Assembly (NCBI RefSeq): GCF_033568475.1
Contig: NC_133121.1
Span: 2,666,001-2,730,000, forward strand
DNA: 64,000 nt
DNA from: Henckelia pumila
Taxonomy: Eukaryota; Streptophyta; Magnoliopsida; Lamiales; Gesneriaceae
Direction: 5' to 3'
Below, one piece after another: positions 1 through 12,813 of the stretch; the stretch's first letter is position 1; every line of letters begins with the position of its first letter. Under the pieces are notes generated by a model that did not search any database, was not told the origin of the DNA, and was given only the letters and a program-made list of their open reading frames with translations. The translations under genes were made by a program, and so were the position numbers.

Positions 1-764
1 TGTAACATGCACAAGTTATTTAATTTATGGTAGTGTATTTATTACTATTCTAGTACAGATGAAGTAAGATATTCCCTCTACATATGTTTCATGCTCATTG
101 CTACTTTCCATATAGCAAGACATGATAAACTAAATTGAAATTCTGCAAAACCTATACATATTTGGTTTGCTTCGAATTTCAGCACAATCAGAACCACATG
201 GTCATGGGCTTATTGCTACTCCATCTTTAACAGCATTTAGAAACCAAAAGCAGGCAAATCTGCTAACACCCCTAGTAATGTAAACAATCTTCTACAGGTT
301 TAATCCATGTTAAAAGCAAATACCCCACCTTTATAATTTACATAATTATAATTGCACAAAGCTCCTATTTGACAGACTCACGAGTAGAGACGGATCTCCT
401 ATTCGACTCGCCATGCTCGGTACGCTGCCTACAAATGAAGGGTAAATTGAGCTTCAACAGAATATTCAAGACACAATAGCATCTCTAAGACTAAATCGTC
501 AGTGTGAAAATAACTTGTGTAACAATAGAAGCGCAAGTTGCCTAATTTAATCAATTCCATTAAATTACAATTACTTTTGTGCAATTCCACCAAAATATCA
601 CATCTTATTAGTTCAGCAGTGCTCATTCACGGCCCTAGGTGGACCAGAAAAAAAATTCTGAACGAAAAATCGCCATTACAAAGACTCACACTTCCGATTA
701 CATCGAATTGAGCTAAAAACCAAGAGCAACAGCGATCAAACTAACCACGACACAGCTAAATTAT
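1..764. other. Gene-poor stretch, probably intron 1 or downstream part of the SKIP16-like locus
   Basis: No exon could be recognised here. Family members have an intron right after the coding stretch that ends at 910, and downstream exons would lie at lower coordinates. So this AT-rich stretch is most simply intron sequence of the minus-strand F-box locus, with its next exons outside the window. Only the donor site at 909-908 supports this; no acceptor was identified. Confidence 0.35.
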
Positions 765-909
765 TTAGAAAACAATAAAAATGAAAACTTTAATTATGTC
801 TTGATTGAGCATATGATGACAAGTCAATGCTTCACAATTACATTTCAAAACAAAAACAAAAATTGCAAGCACACACATATGTTCGCGCGTATCAAAGCAT
901 TCATGTAAC

Positions 910-1094
910 CTTAAAAGAAGCGATCGGATTGCCATCGGGATCGAGAGGGGAGGAGAGATTGAGCAGAATCGGGCCCAAAGGGAGTCGTCGGATGCCCAAA
1001 CCCGAAGCCTTCCACTGACACAGCAAAAGGATGCGACGTCCAATTTCGATAGAATTTCGTGCATCGCCAGCCCGTCCATCTTCTCCAGCCCCAT
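910..1094 (-). pseudogene. SKIP16: First exon of a SKIP16-like F-box protein, with an apparent frame-breaking deletion
   Basis: Read on the minus strand from the ATG at 1094-1092, the exon begins MGLEKMDGLAMHEILSKL and continues to RVWASDDSLWARFCS. This matches the N-terminal F-box of Arabidopsis SKIP16, an SCF adaptor that binds SKP1/ASK and carries a DUF525/ApaG domain further downstream. After WARFCS the family continues xxLNxSxPLDPxGxPxxSFK, but here that continuation (LNLSSPLDPDGNP, then SFK and a GT donor at 909-908) lies in another frame. Aligning the two halves implies about 10 bases missing at the junction near 965-975, where the intact sequence would have had a short CTCAAT-type repeat. 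Read straight through, the exon gives a protein truncated soon after the F-box. It could be a pseudogene, a recent null allele or an assembly error. Other exons are not visible. Confidence 0.6.
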
Positions 1095-1149
1095 TTATCC
1101 ACCAATTCTCAGCTTTTCTCACCACTTGTTCTTCTGCTGCCAATATCAC

Positions 1150-3249
1150 TCAAAATGACGGCCCCTTTTTGCCCATTTCTCTATTCCAATTGCATGAAGA
1201 AAAATCGTAAAAAAACGAATATAAAATATGATTGTATATATATATTTTTTTAAAAAAAAACTACTGCATATAAATTGAATTTTCTATTACCCAATTTGAT
1301 ATTTGTTCATGGTTGTTTTTTAGATTTTAAAAATTATTGGTATCAAAGTTTACGATTAAAATTCTTATTATATTTTTATATAATTTATTTTTGAAATAAT
1401 TACTTATATTTTTCAAGATTTAGTTGATATGAGTATATTAGTCAAAAAAAAATGTGTTGAATTATATATTTAAGAAATATTGAAAAAAGAAATACAGTCT
1501 ATATATTTGAGAGGGGTGAAGCATTAGTCGGTTCATTGAATTGAATTGAATTAATAAAATGAGGGAGAAGAGAAGTCCCTAATTATTACTATTATTAAAT
1601 TAAAAATTAAATGTGCAAAAACTACACTGATAGAATAACATAGCATTTTTCATGATTCAGTTCGGAAAGTACATCATTAGTTTTATGTTTTGTACAGAAA
1701 TGTACGTTGCATCAAAAGTATTTTAGAGACCTTATTAAAATAAGGGTAAATTATTTTAAAATCTACAAACTCAAACATTTCTTTCTCTTAATTCCCTATA
1801 CTCACATTTTTTTGTTTCAAATCTCTAGTGGTCCCCAAATTTGAATACCACCCACCCATTACTTGGTACTTTCTGTTTTCAATCTTAATTCTTGAATGTT
1901 TTTTTATCAGTGCGTGTAATTTGTGTGTTCATGTATGACAGTCGTTATTATCGTGACTTATAACTCATCTGATATTAGATTTTAAAGTTTAGAACAAAAT
2001 TTTAGGTACGAAACTAAAATATGACAATCGACCTCGCAACTCATGCGTAGTCCAAACTCAGATCAGTGAACCAAGAGATGCATGCAATTGTTTATTAGTT
2101 TTGTGGGTAAGGTTTGGTGAACATTAGAAAAAGGTTATTTTCATCACCAACTTTATCGGGCCCTTATGGGGAAAGAGTCGTTCAATTTTCAACCACTTCT
2201 TTATCGGGCCCTTATGGGGAAAGAGTCGTTCAATTTTCAACCACTTCATCTCATTCCTCCCTTTTTTTTTACCCCACAAAATTAGTACATATAAATCATC
2301 ACAATATTGACATATGAGTAGAATTTCCGTCGATTAGGCAAGAAAAATGATTCTGATTTAATGTATTATACAAGAATGAAACTTATGTTTTTCAAAATAT
2401 TTTTTTTTAAAAAAAAAAGGAAAATAGCCCTCATGGATACAGAATCCATTCCCTAAAAAAAATATAAAAAAAATAACAAGAAAATAAAAATAGCCCTCAT
2501 GGGTCCATTCCCTACTCGTCTTCTTGGACTAGAGACTTGTTCAAATTGACCTTGGATGAAGACCATAATAATTGTTTAAGCATTGAATCTTGAATCTATC
2601 TAGATATGTCAATCTATAGTTTCTGGACCGGACTGCCCAATTTCAAAAGGGCTTACCAACAAAATAGCCCACTTGTGTTCGATTGACAATTATAAGCCCA
2701 AACTCAAATTTTGGGCCTCGTGATTTTAGCCTATCCCAATACTCGTAAGAAAAAAGATACATAAAAAAATAACAATAACAATAAAATTATTAGGCATGAA
2801 GTATTCAAGTCTTTGTCTTTATCGATGACGAATGCTAATTACTTTTTTAGTAGTGAATGATTTCATTGGTTTGTTTTTATTAATATTCTAATAATATTCA
2901 GTATTAAATCATATATATATATGACGCATTTTGGTTCAAAAAGCAGTGACGTGGGTTGGAATTGATATTTTTAAGCGATTGCAATGCGATAAACAACATA
3001 AATAATCTAAAAAATCTTGTGATTCATGAGTCAATTTTTCCGGATAGAGTTTTTATCCGATTCATAAAAGTTTTTTTTAAATATTCCTATTATTATTTTT
3101 CACTTAAAAGTATCATGATTTTTTATTTATATTATTAAGAAATATTATTTAATATTTGTTAATTGTAATAAAAAAATATTATATTTTTTTTGTTAAAAAC
3201 ATATTGTGTAATATATATTGATGAAAAGTATTATATTTTTTAAAAAAAA
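1150..3249. other. AT-rich intergenic spacer
   Basis: No gene was recognised. The region has long A/T runs and low-complexity stretches. It holds the 49-bp tandem duplication listed separately and, around 2424-2513, a second small duplication of a segment starting 'atagccctcatgg'. Open frames here are short and lack any family signature. Confidence 0.6.
2150..2246 (+). repeat. Perfect 49-bp tandem duplication
   Basis: Two adjacent copies of a unit containing TTATCGGGCCCTTATGGGG and ending CAACCACTTC are directly visible and essentially identical, so the duplication is recent. It lies inside a short open frame that has no other support. Confidence 0.85.
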
Positions 3250-3517
3250 AGATAAATTACTACAGTATATATATATACAATTTTGCTATCCTGCCCACCC
3301 AACGTGCCCACCTAATGTGCCCACCATGATGTGGCACTCAACTATTGGATGTTAATGTGCCCACCATGATGTGGCACTCAACTATTGGATGTGATGAATT
3401 GTGCGTCCAATAGTTGAGTGCCACCTCATGGTGAGCACATTAGGTGGGCACGGTGGGTGGGCAGGATAGCAAAACTCTATATATATATATATATAGCTGC
3501 GCTGTAGTAATTTAACT
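3250..3517. mobile_element. Foldback MITE with long inverted repeats
   Basis: The ends are inverted copies: the left starts near 3250 with taaattactacag and the right ends near 3517 with ctgtagtaattta, about 16 bp with one mismatch. Inside, after a TA-rich stretch, the left arm (ttgctatcctgcccacc, with gtgcccacctaatgtgccca following) is the complement of the right arm (gtgggtgggcaggatagcaa). Part of the left arm, gcccaccatgatgtggcact and the following 20 bases, is duplicated in tandem. There is no coding capacity. The superfamily is not certain because the target duplication is obscured by A/T-rich flanks. Confidence 0.75.
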
Positions 3518-5299
3518 TTTTTTAAAAAATAAAAAATAAATTAAATGACAGAAACAATCGATCGTTACCTTTTTTATAATATTTTTTTCGGTCTACTTTA
3601 TCTAATGACTTTGTTATATATTTACCCACCTAACTAAATGAATAAGTTGTCCAAAAAATTAAATGCTTAACTTGATTAATACCTAACAATGCAGAGTGCA
3701 CATCCAACGATTTAGAGTTCAACCAACCCTATTTATTTCTAATCATATCAAACTCCATAAAACGGATTTTTAGATTTGATTTTTGTTACCAAATAAAAAT
3801 AATCTTTTGGATCAACTTAATCCATATTTATAATGAAAAATAAAATATTTTACACAAAAAATAATTTTTTTTTTAATTCGTCTTAAATTTCATTCATGAG
3901 ACGATCACATATTAATTTATGTTAAATAAATTCTCAAACAAATCTAATAAGTCCATAGGCGAACCGAGTACATGAGGTTGTAGACATTTGAACATTATGC
4001 TCTCAAATCATCGGTTGCATTCGGGTTTTTTATTTTTTGTAAGTTTGCTTTAATTTTCCAAAATTAAAATCGTGGAGTATGAATTCAAATGAAAGGTAAA
4101 TAATTTACAATATTTAACATTTTTAATATGCAATCAAATAGTAAAGTATAACTATCAAATTTTTAAAAAATTTCTTGCTCAACCGCAGCTGATTAAACTA
4201 AATTTATAAATATTTATTTTCCCCTTTCCTTTAAAATCCGCGTTTATCATAAACAAATATTTTTTATGGATTTTCGATCATTTATAACTATCACATATTA
4301 ATAAAAGTATTTCTTTGTTTATCCATATATACTTTATAATATTAAAATGATCGTATCAACTACGATACAGAAAAAATATCATAACAAAAGGGCATTTTTA
4401 AAAATATTTTGATAATAACACAATCTCTAGATATTTCTCATATAAAAATTACCAGTTTCCAAAAAAAAAAAAACATATTCAAATCACTGATAAAGAAAAA
4501 CTTACAAGTCGAATCAAGAATTTATATATATACATATACATATATATATGTGTGTGTGTGTGATGTATTGATTTTCTTAATAAAAAAAACTCGTATTTTG
4601 ATACTGATTATAGGATAGATTGATTCCTGTTTATAAAATATTATATAGTTAATAATAATGACGCCACTCAAAATTTTATCAAATATATTGCAGCTCAAAC
4701 ATTGTGCTTTGGTGTAAAAAAAAAACATTGTATTTTAGTGGTTCTCATAATATTTTCAATTACCATTCCTCGAACAAATATTTGTTGCTCAAACACTGAA
4801 TTTCAATTGATCTAATAATAGTTATGGCTTATTAACACACACCTTAAAGTTTTCAAATAGATAGATACCATAATAATAGACACACCATCTTGTAAAAAAA
4901 GGATACACGATTCTTTTTCTTATATTACAATTTGGGAGATATGAAATATGTTATGTCTTATAATAAGAGCTTATGAAATAGTTACGAGGTGAATCAATAT
5001 CAATAGTAAAAAAATATATATCGTGTTGATTTATGAGTCACTTATACATATTATATATCATATTTTCAAAGTTATATAAAATATTTTGATAATGAAAACT
5101 AAATAATCGTCTAGTGTCAATTATTCGAAGAAGATTATCGTAATTATTATCATGATTGGATTCCAGTTTGTCTTGTTTCAAATTGCAATTACAAAACTTC
5201 GTAGTTATATTGTTTCCACCAAGAGAGTTTATTCGACTCGCTAACTAAAGAAATCTTATTCGAATAGTTTACACTAGACGATTGTTTAGTTTTCACTGT

Positions 5300-5343
<44 letters not shown>

Positions 5344-5540
5344 ACATATTTAATATTTTTATTATATTATATATATGAATACGTTGTAAGGATCGAAATT
5401 TAGGAAACTTAAATTTTTTAAAATAAAAGATTTCGAAAACATAAAAAAAAAATACGAGAATTAAAAAAGTCAATTGTCCTTAATCCTTTATGTAATAGTA
5501 GATTAGCACTAAAACAACCACTTTGAAATAAAATAATACA
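3518..5540. other. AT-rich intergenic spacer with microsatellites
   Basis: No gene was recognised. It contains a TA/TG dinucleotide stretch near 4524-4562 and an AT dinucleotide run at about 5304-5341. The right end leads into the pyrimidine/purine-biased leader of the RING-H2 gene. Confidence 0.6.
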
Positions 5541-7088
5541 AGAAAGGCTGAGCATTAGCTCCGCCGCTTATTCTCAAGCGCCTCTCTCTCACACACGAAC
5601 ACACACATGGCGACCCCCTTTAGCTTCTTTGTCTTGTCGTGGCTGTATCCTTTAATCTCTCTTGCATGTGAAACCGTCATCTCACCATTAAAACACCTAA
5701 AAAATATTATTGAATTTTCTTTTTTTACTGCAAGCAAATACACCGATTAAAATAGTTGAGATTTCTTGAAACGCTTCTCACTCTCCACCAACTGCCCTTT
5801 ATCAAAAACTCCACCGTAAAGAAAAGAAAAGGAAAGAGGAAACAAAAAAAAAAAAAAAGGAGAAGACAAATTACCCGGCTCCAGTTCCTTCGATCATCCG
5901 CTTTCCACCGGGTTTTTTATTGACCCTTTCGAAAATTTGTTCGTTTTATTGGATTTTTTTGGTTTTTTTCTCATGTGGTACCTGTAGAAATTGCGTGGTT
6001 CTTGAATTGAATTTGTTGGATTGTTTTGTTGAGATCGAAAATCTTTTGAAAAGGGATCTGTGATGTAGGGTCTGCAGTTGTACGATTTAGTTTGTTGCCC
6101 AGTAGCTTGTGAATTTGGAAGTTTAGTTCTTGATTGTTGGATGGGCTATGTTTATTGTTGAAATTTAGTCTTTGATCTTTGATGGATTCAAAGTTTCTAC
6201 TAGTGGGTCATTCAGTTTTTGTGTAAAATGATTGGTCAGAGTTTCTAACTTGGGTCGATGCTCACAAAGTTGCAATCTTTTTCGCTGTCCGTGTTTTGCT
6301 GTTTATTCTACCGGGCGTCATTTTTTCTTTCTTGTTCTTTTCCGATGGAGATATGTTCACGAACTTTTGAATCAGCTGATGATCGCCCTCTGTCATTCAA
6401 TAAAATCAAAGAGTTTGTGGTTTTATCTTAATTTTTTTGGTATTGTTTTGACTGTAGCTCTTCAATATTCACGCTTCAGCTTCCGATTGTTTATTTGATA
6501 AAGCTTCCTATTGATTTTATTTTGGTTGTTTCTTCGCGTAGTCAATTTCAAACTAATTGTGTATGTGAGAAAAAAATTGAATAGCCACTTAGTATCTTTG
6601 CCAGCTCTTAAATATAGTGGCGTCACATTTTTTAAGTATTGTTTATCAAAAACATTTGTCTTAGTTAATGGAGTATAATACCACATTGTCTGGCTTGCTT
6701 CAAGTTGACAAATAACCGATGAAGTTGCATTCTTTTCGACAATTTCTGATTCTGAAGTAAAATTAACTTTCAGGTTGCCTTTTTATGCAAGACTTGTTCT
6801 TTATGTCAATGGTTTTAATGTTGTGTCATGTATGTCGAGAACTGAGAATGACTAAATTTGCAGATTATCAGATCCCTGCTATTTTTCTGTTTTCAATATG
6901 ATAGAGGCACATAGTATTTGATCTTGTATTTTTTTTTAAAATTTTATTAATCACATTCCCTTTACTTTGTATCTTGCAACAGAGTGCCTTCATTATCTTT
7001 CTTATTCATCTGAAGATCTGTGCAAACTTTCCGGCAATATTCTATACCAGTTTACAGCTCCGTAGAAGTCTGAGATATAATAAGAGAT
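5541..7088 (+). other. Probable 5' UTR and leader intron of the RING-H2 gene
   Basis: No conserved protein is encoded. The stretch has CT- and GA-rich segments typical of plant leaders (5570-5610 and 5820-5870) and then T-rich intron-like sequence. A good acceptor (ttgcaacag) lies at about 6973-6981, roughly 107 bp before the ATG at 7089. The first-exon donor cannot be fixed from sequence alone. Confidence 0.4.
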
Positions 7089-10000
7089 ATGCAAGGGGAA
7101 AGAAGTTCCCTTGATTCTTTTCCTGAAACAATTGACTTGAATCAGGGATCTATTCCCAATGACGGCTCTGTGGATCACTCCTCTTCTTGGGATAACCTGC
7201 TGACTCCAGTTGAAACTCGATTGTCCAATTACATGGTTGCCTCTGGTGGCAGTAATATTAGTTCCACAAATGCTGTTAGCAGTCGTGCTCAGAGTTTTAG
7301 TGGTTGGGACCAAGGTGAATCCAGCTCAAGTGCAAATAATCCACAGGATCGTACTTACGATCATTCAAAAATGAGGCTTGGATGGTCATCCTCTTTTGGT
7401 CCTTGTTCCGAGTCTGATGCAAGGACAGACAATTTATCTTTTGAACCATCTGGTTTCAGTAATGCTAGTTATGCCGGCAATCAGGTGACTGGAATATCTC
7501 CAAGAATGCAAAATTACAGCTCCAATCTTGGTTCACTGGATGCACCTTCAAGTCATGGACCTATGAGGGAAAGTGATGGCCATGGAAGTCTAGGGGCTAG
7601 CTTACCTCATCATCTGTATAAGTCTGGCCAATCAGAGGCAGTGAAAACTTCGAATTTTTATGGTTCTTCCAGCGCAGCAGCTGCTTCTGGAAGTTCTAGT
7701 ACGTTTTTCGAGATAAATAATGCATCAGCTTCATCTGCAGGTCCTTGGGGTTCATCCTGCAAGCGAAAGACTGTTGAAGGCAATTCAGGACAATTTTGTC
7801 ATGGTGGGAGTTCGAGCTCGAATCAGCCAGTGGAGAACTTGAAGCAGAATCCTATCCATGGTTGTTACTCTGGTCCAGGAAGCTTAAGCATATCATCTGA
7901 ACCTCTGAATTTGTCTCTAACTAATCGCTCAGAGCAACTAAATTCAAGAGGGGTTGGAATGAGTAGGGCAACCCCTGCTACTTATTCGTCAAGTGTTCCA
8001 GGAATTCCAGAAAGCTTGGGCAGAAATCCTGTTGGAAGATCGAATGCCAGACACCATGATTTGGTTCGATTTGATGCGGCTAGAGGCATTCCTCTGAGGC
8101 GTCCGACTGCTTATGCTACCCAGCCGCTTCCAAGACCTTTCTCAAGTAGTGAATCTTTAGAGTTGAGATCACCAGTTGTAGTGCCAATAAATCCAGGCAA
8201 CACCCTTAATCAATCTCATATAATACCTGTATCTGAGGATTTAGGTACACATCCTTACCCTTGGAATAGATCTTTCAGCACACGAGGTGGCAGCTCCTCA
8301 AGGTCATATGTTCCCCCTGGAGAAAGGGGTTCTGTGGTGCATGATGAAGTTAGTGCCAGAAGCTCTCTCAGAAATAATCCTGATTTTCACATGCTTGTTT
8401 CTGTTCCTGAGACAAGAAATGTTCCACAAGACCAAATTGACTGGAGTTTTGCCCCTGGAACTTCTACATCTTCTAGAAATCAGTCATTTACTTCTCGGAT
8501 TGGCCCAGGTTCTGGTGCGCGTGCATCTCCCGTAGGCTTGTTGCCTCATCAGATGCAAAGATCTCAAGCCCATCAGAGATTCTCGGAATTTTTTCCTTGG
8601 AACCCCACTCCACAAATTGAATCTGATTCCGGACTTCGGAGAAGTCCTTTTGTGCCTTTCCCTTCTGCCTCATTTTCAGGAGATGAGCCACCGAGTACTA
8701 GTCTTGGACAGCATCAGTCAGATCAACGGCCAGCAGCGTTCTCGATTGGTACGTCAAGTGATGATGCTAGCGGTTGGCATGCTTTAGCTGCTGTTGAGGG
8801 AAGGCATAGACTGGTATGCGCCCTTTATTGAAGTTGTAACTGATGTGATGAATACTTAAAATTTTCAAACAGAAAATCCTTGTGTTTCTTTAAACATTTT
8901 TGCGCTCTGAAAATCCTATGACCTGCACCGATGGCTCATAAACCAAAAGTAGTAACTATTCATAGAGTAACATTGAATTGTTTTAAGCAATAACCCTTTT
9001 AAGTTCTATATCTCAACAATAAGAATTACTTTATTTCTGGTCCAATCATTTATGAACGTACACATATTTTTGTTTACTCTGATGTAAAACTTTTTCATTG
9101 CAAACTGGCTGCTCTTTGTTTTCATTCGTTCTTTCTGCCTCATCGAGTCTTCCCGTTTGTGGAAGCATATAATGAGGTATTTTATGTTCAATTCTTGGGA
9201 ATCTGACCATTGATGAAAATCCCGTTTAATCAATTGAGAAGTCTTTTATATCCTGTGACTGGCATATATTTTGTGATTAATTTCATTAACTACTTCTTGT
9301 GCCTACTTGGTTCCTTTGTGCTTTGAATGAGATTCCTGTAAGTTCCATTGGTTTGTGCTACTTACTCTTTCTCCTCTTTAATTTAGCAGATCCGTCAAGT
9401 CTTGAGTGCCATGCGAAGGGGTGTCCACTTACAACCTGAGGTTTGTTCTGGATCAGCAATTTAGATTTCTTTCATTCACATGTTATCAAATTTATTAATT
9501 TATTTTTTTCAAAAAAAAAATCCAAAGTGCTACTAAATTTTAAAATCAATATATGGTTGATTTTTTTAGGGAGAACTTTTATATGATTTTCAAAGCTACC
9601 GGATTATAATCCTAGATTCAAATTGAGATTGGGGTTATTTACGTAAATTTACTTGTGGAATGTCTGTTTGTGCCTTTTTGTTTATTTATTTTTATCAAGT
9701 TTAAAATTATTTTTCAAATCTATATTTGGAGTCTCAAAATTGTCAATATATGGTTGATTTTTTTAGGGAGAACTTTTATTTGATTTTCAAAGCTACCGTA
9801 TTATAATCCTAGATTCAAATTGAGATTGGGGTTATTTACGGAAATTTACTTGTGGAATGTCTGTTTGTGCCTTTTTATTTATTTATTTTTATCAAGTTTA
9901 AAATTATTTTTCAAATCTATATTTGGAGTCTCAAAATTGGTATGCCTGGCGTGGTTTCTCATAAGTAATATTAAATAGACAAATATACAGAGAGCTTTTC

Positions 10001-11016
10001 CTAATTATCCTTCTCATCATTTTCTTGTAATTTGGAGTAAATGTTATGTTTGGAAATAGACATTTGGATTACAGGCCCAAATGAGATGTCATGAGGTGTT
10101 TTGTCTTGATATATATAGGGAGGATTTTACAAATTTTCATTTTATAATTTTACTTTTTAAGTGAATTTATAATTTCTGAAAGTATAGTTCGAATTTGCTT
10201 GTTTGGAAGCACACAATTGGAGTCTAAAACGAAAAAGTATGATGTGCACTCGCCTAATATATAGAGAGATATGCCTATGGAGCACACAGAAGTCTCTGAC
10301 AGTGGTGGATTGTACGACTCGACTAGGCAGACGTTGGCACATGCAATCCAAGGCCTTTGAAATATTTTTTCTTGCCTTTCTGTAGCATAAGTAGCACATT
10401 ATTTTTCTAGGGTAATGGTGGATGATGTAAATATATGTTGATACTTTCCAGGATTATATGCTGATCGACCCTTTTATTAATGGATTCGTGGAGATGCATG
10501 ACCGGCATAGAGACATGAGGCTGGATGTGGACAACATGTCTTATGAAGTACTCTAGTTTACTTTAATACTCTTTACACTCTTGGATTTTCGAGAGAAGTT
10601 TTGGGGTTAGCATCTCTCAACATTTCGACTGTCTGTGATAGGAATTGCTTGCTTTGGAGGAACGTATGGGGAATGTCAGCACCGGATTGAGCGAGGAGAA
10701 AATCTTGGCCTTGATGAAACAGAGGAAGTATAGAGTATTCGGCGTCACGCTGAATTTGGAGCCATGCTGTATATGTCAGGTTAGATCCATGAACCTGCTA
10801 AATTTTCTGTTTGCATCCCATACTTTTCATTCAAAAGGATCGACTCTGAGCTTTTTCTTTTTCGCTTCCACTCGACTATACCAGGAAGAATACATTGATG
10901 GAGATGATATTGGGATATCTGATTGTGGGCATGAGTTTCATATCAACTGCATCAAGCAATGGTTGACACTAAAGAACTTGTGTCCCATTTGTAAAACAAC
11001 GGCTTTGGAAGTTTGA
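7089..11016 (+). CDS. MBR2: RING-H2 E3 ubiquitin ligase, MBR1/MBR2 (RHG1A) family
   Basis: Predicted exons 7089-8813, 9390-9440, 10452-10547, 10642-10779 and 10885-11016 join in frame with GT-AG borders to give about 713 residues. The start MQGERSSLDSFPET matches the family N-terminus. Residues 1-575 are a long Ser/Gly/Asn-rich disordered region. The conserved C-terminal part follows: IRQVLSAMRRG, then EMHDRHRDMRLDVDNMSYE, ELLALEERMGNVSTGLSEE, and a RING-H2 finger. In the finger, CCIC supplies the first Cys pair, DCGHEFHINC the central Cys-His-His-Cys and CPIC the last pair. The finger is split by an intron right after the first Cys pair. In Arabidopsis, MBR1 and MBR2 ubiquitinate the Mediator subunit MED25 and promote flowering; that role here is inferred from family. 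A 197-bp duplication lies in the intron before the third coding exon from the end. Confidence 0.9.
9546..9939 (+). repeat. Two tandem copies of a 197-bp unit in an intron of the RING-H2 gene
   Basis: The unit starts 'tcaatatatggttgattttt' and ends '...gagtctcaaaattg'. The copies cover about 9546-9742 and 9743-9939 and differ at only a few positions (for example ccggattat versus ccgtattat). The high identity points to a recent local duplication. It lies in the intron between the exons ending at 9440 and starting at 10452. Confidence 0.9.
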
Positions 11017-11611
11017 GAGAGAGAAAAAACGTTTGTTGTGGGGGCGAGCGTAAACTATTCCCTCTCGAGGACTCTTTTGTTTTGTTTTTTAATATTTGGT
11101 TGGCACGGCTTAAAGCACGCTAGTTCGACCCTAAGATCCTTTTGTTTTCCTACCCGCCAATCTTGCGGGTTTGAAGCATGAAAGGTTGTGCTTTCTGGGA
11201 TGAGTAGCGAAGCCGACGACTCTGCAATGATGGTATAAATTCAAACTCTGTTAATTATATTGAAAAAAAAAAAAGAAACCTTGATTTTATGAAATATTAG
11301 AAGCAATAAATTGGCAGTGGGAGACATTTGGTTATAGATATTCAATTGTTCGAATGGTCTTTTAAGGTTGGCATCTTCTTTCCTTTTATTACAGGACAAA
11401 GATTTGAATACTGTTGTCTTCTCTTGTTTCAATCATGCATTGCAAACTTTAATTTATAGTCCTGTGTACCATTATTTCAATATACCAGTGAATTGCGTGT
11501 CTTTTTTTTAAGGTATCATTGTGTAGATTGGTAATATAATTTCAAGGTTTCACTATCGCAAATCTTTCAATAAATGTAAAGATTGGCCTCTTAAATCCGG
11601 ATTATTTCAAC

Positions 11612-11755
11612 ATACCTATACAGACATTATCCTCGTGATAGATCTAAGGGTGATAATTTATCAATATATGCGGGTCCACTAAAAAATCATGGATCCCATA
11701 TTTATTGATAAATTAACCGTTAGATACATGTTAAAGTAGTGTCTGTATAGGTAGG
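11612..11755 (+). mobile_element. Short MITE, copy A of a local family
   Basis: About 144 bp with imperfect inverted ends (atacctatacagaca at the left, tgtctgtataggta at the right). Shared internal blocks (gatagatctaaggg, then cgggtccactaaa, then attgataaat) recur in reverse orientation in the element at 12814-12962, so both belong to one family. No coding capacity. Confidence 0.7.
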
Positions 11756-12813
11756 ATCTCACTTACCACTAAACCCCGCCCCTGAACCCCCATCTCTTAC
11801 CAAATTTTGCTTCAAATTATCATGAAGTGTTATGGAGGAATCTCAAATTAAAAAAAGAGGAAAATACTCAAGATTTGGTCTTTGCCATCTTGAATCATGT
11901 CATTGGCATCTGATTCGAATAAAAGTAATGCCATCAATAGGAATTCCCATGTTTGTTGTCCCGAGTTAGATACTTGAATTCTTTTGCCCACTATTCTTGT
12001 TCTCTTATGGCTATGTTTATGTGGTGCAAAAATGAGTTGGGCATTTTGAGGACCATTCCCTATATCTAAAGGGAAAAGGCCAAAGCCCATGTGAGAATCC
12101 ACTTATATGATCTTTATTTACAACCACGTGGCACTATCGTGACTCATAAATTATTGATCTTCTTCATCATAATCATCATATCATAATATAAAAGTAGGAA
12201 TAATAATAATAATAATAAGAATTAAAAAAAAAAACCCACTACTTTGTCTTCCATCCACTCACTCCCCTCATTCATTTGGACTAAGGTGATTTTGTAAATC
12301 CATATGTTTATGATATATGGTAAATCTAAGAGCGCATGTTGCGATTTCTAGTATATGTATCACGAAATCAAATGAAAAAAAGATGTATGACTATGAAAAT
12401 TCAAAACACAAAGTTAGAAAGAGCATTTGAGTGGATACCCCATACATAATTGTTATTATTCCTTGTAAACATATAGAGCACATGGAACCCCACCTCCAAC
12501 CCCAAAGTCCATTATTGCTACTAGTCTATGGTCAAAAGGAAGGTGAACCATCAATATATGTGTGATGTATCTTGCTTCATTCATCGTCTTTCTCCACAAT
12601 TAGGGCCACCATCCGACTTTTATTTTATAAATTTATGGCCATCTCTTAATAAGTTTCACTGATTAATTTTTTTTATTAGAGAAAATAAAAATATATATCT
12701 TCTTGAGGAAACATATTAGATCGCCATTGACCCCAACTGTTTTTTGTGCGTGATATTTAATAGTTTCTATCTAAATGCAAAAATATGACCACCTATAAAT
12801 TGGTATATGAGAT

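Noticed and set aside
6232-6498. 88-residue open frame upstream of the RING-H2 gene
   Set aside because: It lies in the leader or intron region, is rich in Phe/Leu/Arg from T-rich sequence and matches no family.
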